Below are positions 19,272-27,044 of a stretch of 64,000 nucleotides of DNA, piece by piece. How positions within the stretch are numbered: position 1 is the first letter of the stretch; every line of letters begins with the position of its first letter. The stretch is from Gp1-AA133 sp963850425 (lineage in GTDB: Bacteria; Acidobacteriota; Terriglobia; Terriglobales; Acidobacteriaceae). The stretch spans positions 1-64,000 of the forward strand of contig CAWKLF010000002.1 of NCBI GenBank assembly GCA_963850425.1, given 5' to 3'. The notes below the pieces were generated by a model, which saw only the letters and a program-made list of their open reading frames with translations, was not told the origin of the DNA and ran no database searches. Both the position numbers and the translations under genes were made by a program.

Positions 19272-19664
19272 ATGCGCTCACCCGTCCAGTTGCGACCCTA
19301 CACCACAGTGATTCTTTGTATTGACGATGATGAAGCTGTGCTTGAGTGCGAAAAAGCATTTCTTGAGAGCTTTGGGTATACCGTATGGACCGCTCCCAGC
19401 GGCGGCGAGGGACTGAAACTGGCCTGCAAGCATTCGGTTGACGTTGTGATCGTCGACTACTTCATGCCTGAGATGAACGGGCACGAGGTTGCCGTCGAAG
19501 TGAGACGGATTAGGCCGCAAGCGAAAATCATCCTGCTTTCAGGAGCGGTGGATATTCCTGAACAGGCCTTGAATCGGGTGGACGCTTTCGTTGCCAAAGG
19601 TCGTTTGACGAGCCAGTTGTTGCCAGCGATCGCGCAGTTGCAGGAGGCCACATCCGGGACCTAA
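19272..19664 (+). CDS. Single-domain response regulator (CheY-like receiver)
   Basis: A 130-residue protein that is only a receiver domain. ILCIDDDEAVLECEKAFLES supplies the acidic pair, VVIVDYFMPEMNGHEV the phospho-acceptor Asp, and IILLSGAVDIP the switch Ser. The expected conserved Lys near the end may be the one in DAFVAKGRLTSQLLPAI. No output domain follows. The start at 19272 removes an unrelated upstream extension. No partner kinase is adjacent, so it is an orphan phosphorylation-responsive switch, probably acting by protein contacts. Confidence 0.8.
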   Translation: MRSPVQLRPYTTVILCIDDDEAVLECEKAFLESFGYTVWTAPSGGEGLKLACKHSVDVVIVDYFMPEMNGHEVAVEVRRIRPQAKIILLSGAVDIPEQALNRVDAFVAKGRLTSQLLPAIAQLQEATSGT

Positions 19665-19831
19665 TCCCTCGCTGACGTGCCGTGGTTGGCATGATGCAGG
19701 AAGCCGATCTTTCGATGTTGCAATCGCCGCTAAATGGGGTGAGCCTCTCGAAATAAATAAAGCCGCCAGTTTCCAAGTACCCTCTCGGGGGGAAGAGTAC
19801 ATTTTCAAAGGGTTTGAAATAGGAAAGGAGA

Positions 19832-20041
19832 ATGCCCGTGGCCATTCATAAGGTCATTGAAGTGTTGTCTGGATCGGAGAAGAGCTGGGAGGACGCCGCT
19901 GATCGCGCGGTAAAAGACGCAGCCAAGTCCCTCCAGGGAATCAAGTCGATCTACATCAAGAATTTTCAGGCTGATGTGAAAGACAACAAAATCGTGCAAT
20001 ACCGCATTAACGCCAAGATCACTTTTGAAGTCGGCGGTTGA
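19832..20041 (+). CDS. Dodecin (flavin-binding/sequestering protein)
   Basis: A 69-residue protein matching the dodecin family in length and sequence: HKVIEVLSGSEKSWEDAADR, AVKDAAKSLQGIKSIYIKNF, then QYRINAKITFEVGG. Bacterial dodecins form hollow dodecamers that bind FMN/FAD or related compounds and are thought to buffer flavins and limit photodamage or oxidative damage. A strong AGGAAAGGAGA site precedes the ATG. It heads a run of four small same-strand stress-type genes. Confidence 0.9.
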   Translation: MPVAIHKVIEVLSGSEKSWEDAADRAVKDAAKSLQGIKSIYIKNFQADVKDNKIVQYRINAKITFEVGG

Positions 20042-20138
20042 ATTCGTTGGGCCAGCATTTCCTTGATTACCAAGAACGTTGTGCCACTCGGTCGTCAATC
20101 CAAGAAGACTGAATCTCATCACTATAAAAGGAGGTCCC

Positions 20139-20519
20139 GTGCCTGATCTATTTGAACAACTGAAGCAGAAGTATCAACCGGTTCTGGACGCAATTCAAAA
20201 AGAAGGTGCCGAACTGCAGAACGTCAACCTAGATGGAAACCAACTATATCTGAAAGCAACAGCGACATCGGAGGCCAGCAAGAATCGGATTTGGGATGCA
20301 ATCAAACGAGTTGATCCCAACTTTGCCGATCTCAAGCACGACATCGAATTTCGCCAAACGGAACAAACATATACGGTGCAGCCTGGGGACAGTCTGTCGA
20401 AGATCAGCAAGCAGTTTTACGGTGACGCCAATAAATACAAAAAGATCGCGGATGCTAACAAGCTGGACGATCCGGACAAGATCAAGGCTGGTCAGCAACT
20501 AATTATCCCTGCAGCCTAG
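20139..20519 (+). CDS. BON-LysM protein, Kbp (YgaU)-like
   Basis: A 126-residue protein from a GTG preceded by AAAGGAGG. The N-terminal half (residues 5-70) is BON-like: GAELQNVNLDGNQLYLKATA, then KNRIWDAIKRVDPNFADLKH. The C-terminal half is a LysM domain (TYTVQPGDSLSKISKQFYGD, then YKKIADANKLDDPDKIKAGQ). The order and size match E. coli Kbp, a cytoplasmic potassium-binding protein linked to growth at high potassium. No signal peptide is present, supporting that analogy. It fits the osmotic-stress theme of nearby genes. Confidence 0.82.
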   Translation: MPDLFEQLKQKYQPVLDAIQKEGAELQNVNLDGNQLYLKATATSEASKNRIWDAIKRVDPNFADLKHDIEFRQTEQTYTVQPGDSLSKISKQFYGDANKYKKIADANKLDDPDKIKAGQQLIIPAA

Positions 20520-20598
20520 ACTTGAGCCCCTCGAAGGGCACGTTGATCTCAAATCGAGGCAAGTGCCCTTCCATTCACTCTTGAAAGGACGCAAGCGT

Positions 20599-21117
20599 AT
20601 GGATTGGATGAATAAGGTAACTGGGATTCTTCAGCAGTATACGGAAGCGAATCCCTCGGCGGCGCCCGATGAGGTGCATGCGCACTACGACAGCGTGGCA
20701 CAGGCTGTGCCCAAAGATGTGCTAGCGCAAGGCTTATCGGCTGCCTTCAATTCTGACCAGACGCCCGCTTTCGGTCAGATGGTCAGTAAACTCTTCCAAC
20801 AGTCAAGCCCAGAACAGAAGACTGGCATGCTGAACCAACTGTTGGCTTCTGCGGGGCCCGGAGTATTGGCGAAGCTATTCGCCGGCCAAGGGACCAGTGT
20901 CCTCGCGAATAAGCCCGGTGCAGTGACAACGGAAATGGCGAGCCAGGTCACTCCTGAGGCGGTAGAGGCTATCGCCACGGAAACGCACAAGCAGAATCCA
21001 TCTATCGTCGATTCCATTAGCGGGTTCTACGCACAGCATCCAACGCTGGTGAAGACATTGGGCGCGACCGCATTGAGTATCGCTATGGCAAAGATGTTTA
21101 ACCGCCAGGCAGCTTGA
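20599..21117 (+). CDS. Helical protein of unknown function
   Basis: A 172-residue protein beginning MDWMNKVTGILQQYTEANPS. It has Ala-rich helices: VHAHYDSVAQAVPKDVLAQG, LSAAFNSDQTPAFGQMVSKL, then LNQLLASAGPGVLAKLFAGQ. The segment resembles the helical, Gly/Ala-rich composition of YidB/DUF937-type proteins but lacks their clear signatures. A hydrophobic tail (VKTLGATALSIAMAKMFNRQ) ends the protein. An upstream in-frame ATG at 20563 is possible but less well placed. It sits in the dodecin-Kbp-YegP cluster. Confidence 0.7.
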   Translation: MDWMNKVTGILQQYTEANPSAAPDEVHAHYDSVAQAVPKDVLAQGLSAAFNSDQTPAFGQMVSKLFQQSSPEQKTGMLNQLLASAGPGVLAKLFAGQGTSVLANKPGAVTTEMASQVTPEAVEAIATETHKQNPSIVDSISGFYAQHPTLVKTLGATALSIAMAKMFNRQAA

Positions 21118-21151
21118 CTCCGGACGCCCCCGGTAGTAAGGGGAGGAGGCG

Positions 21152-21397
21152 ATGAGATTAATAGGACTGGGGCGGTGCCCTTATTGCAGCAGCGACGAAA
21201 TCTATCGTTCCGTCACGCGGACAATATGGGATAGGCTCGCGTTTATCGTTCTCCTTCGTCGTGTAAGGTGCCATAGATGCATGCGGCGGCACTTCACACC
21301 TCTCATATACCCAACAAATCGCTACATTGTGGGAGCAAAGCGTGCTCCGAGTGTTGGGCATCATACCGCGATGGGGGAGACGCGGAAATCGGCGTGA
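21152..21397 (+). CDS. Small zinc-ribbon protein
   Basis: An 81-residue protein with CPYC near residue 9 and CHRC near residue 40, a CxxC-x27-CxxC zinc-ribbon arrangement. A short hydrophobic stretch (LAFIVLLRRV) lies between the two knuckles. The ATG follows GGGGAGGAGG. Similar short proteins occur in acidobacteria, but I know of no assigned role. It is encoded 34 bases after the preceding gene and probably co-transcribed. Confidence 0.65.
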   Translation: MRLIGLGRCPYCSSDEIYRSVTRTIWDRLAFIVLLRRVRCHRCMRRHFTPLIYPTNRYIVGAKRAPSVGHHTAMGETRKSA

Positions 21398-21467
21398 AAC
21401 CTGCGTGGGACGGTCCACCATGATGGTTGGCAGCTAATGTAGTTCCGAACGGCAAAGGAGAATATCG

Positions 21468-21806
21468 ATGGCAGCAAAATTTGAGGTCAAACTATCAAGC
21501 AGCGGACAGTACATGTTCAATCTCAAGGCGGCAAATGGTGAAGTCATCCTCACAAGTGAGCTCTATAGGGAGAAGAGCACTGCCGAGCACGGGATAGAAT
21601 CCACCAAGACAAATGCCACTCAGGACGGTCGGTACGAGCGGAAGACTTCGAAGGGAGGAGAGGCCTTTTTTGTACTCAAGGCGGGCAACGGAGAAATTAT
21701 CGGCAAGAGCGAGATGTATTCGTCCGTGGCGGCAATGGAGAGCGGCATTGCTTCAGTGAAGAAGAATGCCCCCGCGGCGCGAGTGGAGGACACAACCGCG
21801 GCTTAG
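21468..21806 (+). CDS. YegP-family protein (two DUF1508 repeats)
   Basis: A 112-residue protein with two tandem DUF1508 units: FEVKLSSSGQYMFNLKAANG then EVILTSELY, and YERKTSKGGEAFFVLKAGNG then EIIGKSEMY. Each is followed by a helix (GIESTKTNA, GIASVKKNA). Length and architecture match E. coli YegP, a small cytoplasmic protein often listed among general-stress genes but of unproven function. Preceded by AAAGGAG. Last gene of this small cluster. Confidence 0.88.
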   Translation: MAAKFEVKLSSSGQYMFNLKAANGEVILTSELYREKSTAEHGIESTKTNATQDGRYERKTSKGGEAFFVLKAGNGEIIGKSEMYSSVAAMESGIASVKKNAPAARVEDTTAA

Positions 21807-22731
21807 CGTGGCTTTGGCCGAATAACTGAGCGGCGGTCCGACCATGCACCGGATCCTCACGACCGCACCTACAAACGTACTCAGAGGTGCGGCTTTAGTA
21901 GCCAACTTCAGGAAGAAACGCGGCTCAGACCCTTACAGCCACGCTGCTTAGCATTGATGTCGACCGGGGTGTATCTCTTCGTGGTGGTAGGGGCACTTCG
22001 GATTCGGCGACACAGTTTCCTCAGGTGGAGACACTATGCGTGTATCGAAGCGCGTCTACAACGTCGAGCGTTTCCCAGCGATCCTATTGTCGTACAACCA
22101 GAAGCGGCATGACGGCGAACCCACGAGCATCAGGTAGAAGGCCGTTCCCGAGATGGGCTCTCGGTTCGCAAGATACTCGCTGATCGAGATGCCTCGAAGC
22201 CAGAATACAAGTCCGTGCTGCCCAAATGGTACCGATCTCGCCAGCGGCCAACAGGTATGCTGGCCAGAGCATCGGCAAAAGAAGCCCGTCTAGAAGACCG
22301 AGGTGTAGTTGGTGTAATCGCGAGTTTTCGCTGACAATTCAAAGCTGTCCACTCCCCGCATTTAGATTTGGCTTCCAAAACTCAGTCCTCTTCCTTTACC
22401 TGCGCGGTGTTCGTCTGAGTGGTTATGTTCCGAACTTTTCGCGATTCAGTTGGTTCCGGTCATCCTCATTATTAGGGGACTCTGTGAAGGTTGTTTCGAC
22501 CGGCTCGGGGTTTTTGACTGGCAGCAATTCTTTTAACCGTGTGGAAATCACGACGCCCGGGTCGTCCTGCGACTGGGTCGAGCCACGACGCTTCATTCTG
22601 ATCCACGCAAGCAACCGTTGCAGGAACATTGGCGAGCACTCCGCTTCGTCTCGGATCTCTAAAAAACACAGGCACAAAAATCAGCACTTCAGATTCTCAA
22701 AGGCCTGACCGCACAATTGACGAAATAGGCG
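21807..22731. other. Gene-poor stretch, one doubtful reading frame
   Basis: No recognised gene in 925 bases. A minus-strand frame of 84 codons (22423-22677) has plausible composition (MFLQRLLAWIRMKRRGSTQS) but no family resemblance. The motif ggtgtagttggtgtaatcgc near 22312 resembles flanks of the IS1111-like copies. The stretch may hold degraded mobile DNA. Confidence 0.35.
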
Positions 22732-23157
22732 TCAATGGTCCCTTCCGGCAACAAATTTGTAGCCCACGCCCTTTACAGTGACGATCAATTCAGGCTGGCC
22801 GGTGTCCTGCTCGAGTTTCTGACGAAGGCTGTGGATGTGCATATCCACAGTTCGCGTGAATGCCCTCCCGTTATATCCCCAGACCGAGCGCAACAGCTCA
22901 TCACGAGAAACACAGCTTCCAACCCTCTCAATGAGGTAACGGAGAAGCCGCAACTCGAGGCTTGTGAGATAAACGGGGATGCCATTTCGTTTCACATCGG
23001 CGTGCCCGAAATCGACCCAGAGCGGGCCATATTTATGATCGTCCTTACGGAGGATACGTCCAAGTTGTTCGAGGATCGCCACCCTTCGATCTGGCTCCAC
23101 TTCAAGCATGGCTTGGAGGCAGATTTCTCGCCACTCACTCGTCCGCGTCTCAGACAT
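22732..23157 (-). CDS. Stand-alone OmpR/PhoB-type winged-helix regulator
   Basis: A 141-residue protein. Residues 1-35 form a short helical lead (EICLQAMLEVEPDRRVAILE). The rest is a complete Trans_reg_C domain: LTSLELRLLRYLIERVGSCV, SRDELLRSVWGYNGRAFTRT, VDMHIHSLRQKLEQDTGQPE, ending LIVTVKGVGYKF. No receiver domain is attached, so it is not a standard response regulator. It should bind DNA directly. About 330 bases separate it from an orphan PAS protein on the same strand. Target genes are unknown. Confidence 0.8.
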   Translation of the reverse strand: MSETRTSEWREICLQAMLEVEPDRRVAILEQLGRILRKDDHKYGPLWVDFGHADVKRNGIPVYLTSLELRLLRYLIERVGSCVSRDELLRSVWGYNGRAFTRTVDMHIHSLRQKLEQDTGQPELIVTVKGVGYKFVAGRDH

Positions 23158-23490
23158 GACTCTTCTCCTAGTTCACAGCAAACAACGAACCGGAGTTTGA
23201 CGCTCACGGATCGAAATCTTGGAGCGCAATTATGAGGATTTGCAATTCCAGCGAAGTGCCTCAGCACTCGCCAAGTCGCAGAGTTTCCAGTAAGAGCCTG
23301 TGCAAGTTCTTCTCAGAGAATAGAACATCCACGCAAGGAGAAAAATGGCCCAAACGTGTCAACTCGCGTGGTTGAAATAGGCTAAGAAGTTGGCTGTATG
23401 CGAAGTTCCGTAGCCGAACCGCAGTTCATTGACCCTTGGTCGCCTACTATCGGCAGCGTTGGTGTAGTGGGGATTGGCCACAGTGGTTGC
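23158..23490. other. Intergenic region
   Basis: Divergence space upstream of the winged-helix gene and downstream of the PAS gene. No repeats or reading frames with family resemblance. Confidence 0.4.
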
Positions 23491-23856
23491 TTACTTTGAC
23501 ATGCTGAACGTGCCGACGATTCGCCTGAATGCGGCCGCCGTGTCCTGTATCGGAGTTCCCTGCACATCGACCCAAAGTGCCGTGCCGTCCTTTTTGCGCA
23601 GTCTGAAGCGGAATGGGTTAGCTCTGCCACCCTTCCTTGCATCGAATAAACGTTGGGCCGCCTCTAGATCTGCTGGGAATAGGTAAGCGAAGGACGGCTG
23701 CCCGATCATCTCCGATGAGGAAGTTCCCAGAAGTTCGGCCATACTTTCGTTAGCATAGGTGGTTTGAGCATCCGCGTCGATGATCCACACGCCGACTCGA
23801 TGACTTTCCATTGTTTCAATCTCGATCGAGTGTCTCTCGTTCGGCACGTCGGGCAC
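23491..23856 (-). CDS. Single PAS-domain protein
   Basis: A 121-residue protein consisting of one PAS fold: VGVWIIDADAQTTYANESMA, ELLGTSSSEMIGQPSFAYLF, FRFRLRKKDGTALWVDVQGT, then a C-terminal strand ending RIVGTFSMSK. No kinase, cyclase or HTH output follows. Such orphan PAS proteins may sense small ligands and signal by contact. It may also be the N-terminal remnant of a sensor kinase, although the stop is clean and follows a complete domain. Confidence 0.75.
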   Translation of the reverse strand: MPDVPNERHSIEIETMESHRVGVWIIDADAQTTYANESMAELLGTSSSEMIGQPSFAYLFPADLEAAQRLFDARKGGRANPFRFRLRKKDGTALWVDVQGTPIQDTAAAFRRIVGTFSMSK

Positions 23857-23917
23857 TGGGCAATTTTGATCACTTTCGTATCCTGTCCGGGGATGTTAGT
23901 CTCTCAATTGTTGCAAT

Positions 23918-23970
23918 CAGATGGGATGAGAAGGCCGGTCTCCGGACGGGATGCGATACGCTCCCAAGTT
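23918..23970. repeat. Second arm of a dispersed inverted repeat
   Basis: Matches 8222-8276 in inverse orientation. 23918-23955 is a perfect 38-bp match to 8239-8276, and similarity continues (tacgct-t/c-ccaagtta) for about 15 more bases. The nature of the repeat is unknown. Confidence 0.6.
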
Positions 23971-24025
23971 ATCGACGTGCTCGAAGCGCAGATAAAAAGG
24001 TGGCCGACAATGAAGAAGGGTAAAT

Positions 24026-24175
24026 GCCAGCTGGTTTCGCAACCTGGCCGATGCTAGGACGAAGATTTCTGACTGGCATCAGGAGTACAACAGCGAGCGA
24101 CCGCACAGTAACCTGGGCTATCGCACGCCCAACGAGTTTGCCGAAACACTGAGATCCTCAGTTCTACATGGATGA
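24026..24175 (+). pseudogene. IS3-family transposase C-terminal remnant
   Basis: Encodes ASWFRNLADARTKISDWHQE, then YNSERPHSNLGYRTPNEFAE and a stop, the C-terminal signature of IS3-family OrfB. No catalytic DDE region precedes it. It differs from the intact IS3 element at 5.0-6.2 kb (which has NANWFTSLSDARRKI), so it comes from another element. Confidence 0.8.
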
Positions 24176-24330
24176 GAAAATCGAGGCAGGTCACAACCAC
24201 TCTTTGCCGTAGGATGGCACTCGTGCTCCCCCGTGCTGCGGTACACAAGCTCCTCTGCTACTGAAGACTGGCGCGCATGACGGCGCTACATAAAGGATGG
24301 GTCGACTACTGAGCGACGAAAGCAGTGACG

Positions 24331-25137
24331 TTACTGCTTGGCAACCTGGTCCAAGAAGGTTGCGTTCGAGATACTAATCTCCCGCCCTTCTTCTTCTTCG
24401 AGAATCGCGTGGGTTGCCGTGATCGCCTTCAGGACCCCCTGCTGACCGGCTACTTCGGTCGGTTTGCCGATTTCCAGGACCTTTCTTGCGTAGAAACCGG
24501 CCGCCATATTTCGCACCACATCGCGAGTGCCTAGTCCAAAAGAGACTCCGAACGCCAAGGCAGCTCCACCCAGGATGAAGCTGGTCACGATGCGCACCAT
24601 CTCGGTATCAATCTTCAGCTGAGCGATGGCCATCATGGCCACCACAAAGAGAATCAGCCCAGAAACCAGCTTGCCCAGAGAGGGGGCGAAGTCGATTCCA
24701 GAACTCTCCGCCGATTGCGTTACCATCTGTCCGGCGAACTGTCCGACAGTGCTGCCAAGGATCAACAGCAAAAGTGCTGCAATGATATTGGGCAGGTAGG
24801 AGAAGAATGCTCCGATGGCGCTCGAAATGGCCACCAGACCAAGCGCATCGGAGGCGGTTTTAGCGAGCAGGGATATGGTCAGGAAATAGACCAACCGCGG
24901 GATGAACACATTGAGTTGCTGCCGCAGGCCGATGCGCTGCAAGGCCTTGTCGATCCCCGCCTTTTCGACCAGGCTGTCAAAGCGGACCCTCACCAGGATG
25001 AAGCGCAGCACAATCTCTACGATCTTCGCCACCACGAGTCCGACAACGACAAGCATCATGCCGACCAAAACCTTGGGGGCGGCCGCAATGACAGAATCGA
25101 GAAGATGGCTGAACGACTGCAGGAGTTTCTCTTTCAC
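24331..25137 (-). CDS. MscS-type small mechanosensitive channel
   Basis: A 268-residue inner-membrane protein with an N-terminal amphipathic helix and TM segments at about 20-45 (VLVGMMLVVVGLVVAKIVEI), 80-100, 105-130 and 165-190. The MscS pore/beta-domain entry is seen in IVTSFILGGAALAFGVSFGL followed by GTRDVVRNMAAGFYARK. The family opens under membrane tension and relieves hypo-osmotic shock. The GTG start overlaps the stop of the upstream gene by 4 bp (GTGA), so it is translationally coupled to a small protein and an ECF sigma factor. Confidence 0.85.
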   Translation of the reverse strand: MKEKLLQSFSHLLDSVIAAAPKVLVGMMLVVVGLVVAKIVEIVLRFILVRVRFDSLVEKAGIDKALQRIGLRQQLNVFIPRLVYFLTISLLAKTASDALGLVAISSAIGAFFSYLPNIIAALLLLILGSTVGQFAGQMVTQSAESSGIDFAPSLGKLVSGLILFVVAMMAIAQLKIDTEMVRIVTSFILGGAALAFGVSFGLGTRDVVRNMAAGFYARKVLEIGKPTEVAGQQGVLKAITATHAILEEEEGREISISNATFLDQVAKQ

Positions 25138-25397
25138 GATCGTCCTCCCTTCTGAGTTGCACCAGGATTCAGGATCTGGACGAGCATGTTCCAGAACTCG
25201 ATCAGAATCATCTTGGGAAGGTGCCAGGAGAACGACGCAAACTGCGAAGTAGTGGTGCGCCGGTAGATCTTTCTCCGGACACGATCGAGGAACGTGGGAG
25301 AAGTGTCCTGCTCAAGGTCCAGCAGGGCAGCGATCGGTTCTCCCAGATCCTGGTCTCTGGGTGGGACTGGATTCGAGTTGTTGGGCTCCGGACTCAT
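25134..25397 (-). CDS. Small protein between ECF sigma and MscS, possible anti-sigma-like partner
   Basis: An 87-residue protein with a Pro/Asn-rich N-terminus, the segment PIAALLDLEQDTSPTFLDRV, RRKIYRRTTTSQFASFSWHL and a hydrophobic C-terminal helix (MILIEFWNMLVQIL). The layout (soluble N-terminal part, one possible membrane-associated helix) and position directly after an ECF sigma gene suggest a sigma-regulating partner. The HxxxCxxC zinc anti-sigma motif is absent, so this is inference from position. Start overlaps the sigma stop (ATGA) and the stop overlaps the MscS start (GTGA). Confidence 0.65.
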   Translation of the reverse strand: MSPEPNNSNPVPPRDQDLGEPIAALLDLEQDTSPTFLDRVRRKIYRRTTTSQFASFSWHLPKMILIEFWNMLVQILNPGATQKGGRS

Positions 25398-25984
25398 GCT
25401 GACTCTCTCTGTTCGACCGCCTCCGTGTACGCGCGGTACCGCTCTCTGAATTCTTCCCGGGCCCGCTTGATGCGCATCTTCACCGCGGAAAGACTGATTC
25501 CGAGTGCCGCTGCGATTTCTTCGTAGGAGAGTTCGTCCACGTCTCGAAGAACGAGCGGCAGCCGCAGAGTCGCTGACATCGAGTCCAGGATCTTGCTGAT
25601 CAACTGGCGTTTACTGATCGTCTCAGCATCGTACCCAGCCGTTGCCTGGCTACCGGTTGCTTGGCTCTCCTCAGTGTCGTGATCTTCAATACTGACAAGC
25701 GTGTGCCTCTGTTTCTCCTTGAGATAGTTGAGGCAGTGATTCACCTTGATGCGCTGCAGCCAGTGGCGAAAAGAAGACCGACCTTCAAACCCGTTCAATC
25801 CGAAATAGGCTTTCACGAAAACTTCTTGGGCAAGATCTTCGGCGTTATTTTCGTCACGGATGATGTGACGGCAGTCCGCCACGATCCTTCTCTGGTAGTG
25901 GCGGACGAGTTCCTCAAACGCACGGAGATCACCCTCACGTGACAAACGCACCTGCTGTAGGAGTTCGTCGTCCTCTTCGGTCAT
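25394..25984 (-). CDS. ECF-type RNA polymerase sigma factor
   Basis: A 196-residue sigma factor. Region 2 is seen in FEELVRHYQRRIVADCRHII, NAEDLAQEVFVKAYFGLNGF and FRHWLQRIKVNHCLNYLKEK. Region 4 is LPLVLRDVDELSYEEIAAAL followed by GISLSAVKMRIKRAREEFRE. Regions 1.1 and 3 are absent, as expected for ECF factors. It is the first gene of a three-gene overlapping operon with a small protein and an MscS channel. The sigma factor may therefore control, or respond to, an envelope or osmotic stress signal. Autoregulation is likely but not shown. Confidence 0.9.
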   Translation of the reverse strand: MTEEDDELLQQVRLSREGDLRAFEELVRHYQRRIVADCRHIIRDENNAEDLAQEVFVKAYFGLNGFEGRSSFRHWLQRIKVNHCLNYLKEKQRHTLVSIEDHDTEESQATGSQATAGYDAETISKRQLISKILDSMSATLRLPLVLRDVDELSYEEIAAALGISLSAVKMRIKRAREEFRERYRAYTEAVEQRESA

Positions 25985-26549
25985 CGCCCCCGGCTCTAAG
26001 ACTAGGTTTGTCTAGGCCTTGAGCATCTCACAATTGCCCTTGTTTCTCCAGAAGTGTAGACCGAGTTTGGACCGGAAAGGTCACATCGAACCTGCACGCT
26101 TGGAACTGGGAAGATTTACTTGGGGCGGAATGTGACTTTTCTAGCCTACTTCTTGTCTCTCGTTATGAAAGCGCGGTATTCCGCGGCGAGACATGCCGAG
26201 CGATCGGGGTTGTGACACCTATATCCGTGATCGTGGTCACAGCGGTGTTGATGGTCGCTAATGAGAATCACTATGCGCAAGTGTCTTGCCTTTAGGCTCG
26301 AGTCGGGGGAAAAGCGCTCCGCCGTATATGGACGACCCAGCCCATGAATCATCTCCCCATTTCGTCCCAGAAGAGCGCTTCTTGGGTGAATTCCGTTTCA
26401 AGACCTCTGGACCATATGGTTGACCTCGTGAAGTGCGGTTGAGAGAGCCCTGAGAGGTTATCGGCTTCCGAACGAGAGAAACTCCTGAATTAGTTGGGCG
26501 CGATCTTCGCAAAGGTGCCCACCGTCAAAAGCTCGCAAGAAGGAGGAAC
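25985..26549. other. Intergenic region between sigma operon and mscL
   Basis: Divergent promoter space of 565 bases. No repeats, RNA motifs or frames with family resemblance. The sigma operon and the mscL gene are transcribed away from each other from this stretch. Confidence 0.4.
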
Positions 26550-26972
26550 ATGAAGGGACTTAAGCAATTTCTGCTCAGAGGGAATGTCGTCGATCTAGCG
26601 GTTGGCGTCGTAATTGGCGCTGCCTTCGGTGCGGTCGTCACGGCGCTCGTGAAGGATTTGATCACCCCGTTAATCGCAGCTCTGGTGAAGCAGCCGGATT
26701 TTTCTGGACTCGCCTTCACTCTCAATGGTAGCAAATTCTTGTACGGCGACTTCATCAATGCCTTGCTGTCATTTTTGATTATTGCGGCCGCCGTCTACTT
26801 CTTTGTGGTTCTGCCAGTCAATGCCCTGATTGCGCGCATGCGTGGAGAACCTGTTCCGGCCGATCCAACCACCCGCAAGTGTCCGGAATGCCTCAGCGAG
26901 ATACCCATCGGAGCGCGCCGCTGCGCGTTTTGTTCAAGTGAAGTGACCAGTCCGATGGCTCGCGTCTCGTAG
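26550..26972 (+). CDS. mscL: Large-conductance mechanosensitive channel MscL with C-terminal zinc ribbon
   Basis: A 140-residue MscL. The N-terminal helix and TM1 are MKGLKQFLLRGNVVDLAVGV, VIGAAFGAVVTALVKDLITP. TM2 is ALLSFLIIAAAVYFFVVLPV. The family opens a wide pore at near-lytic tension to protect against hypo-osmotic lysis. Instead of the usual short charged C-terminal bundle, the tail carries CPECLSEIPIGARRCAFC, a CxxC-x11-CxxC zinc-ribbon-like knuckle on the cytoplasmic side. An AAGAAGGAGG site precedes the ATG. Confidence 0.92.
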   Translation: MKGLKQFLLRGNVVDLAVGVVIGAAFGAVVTALVKDLITPLIAALVKQPDFSGLAFTLNGSKFLYGDFINALLSFLIIAAAVYFFVVLPVNALIARMRGEPVPADPTTRKCPECLSEIPIGARRCAFCSSEVTSPMARVS

Positions 26973-27044
26973 TTGTCAACGATATGCAACCTGATGTTGG
27001 ACCGGATCAGAAGCGCTTCGTCGCAGCTTTTTGAGGAGGAAAAT

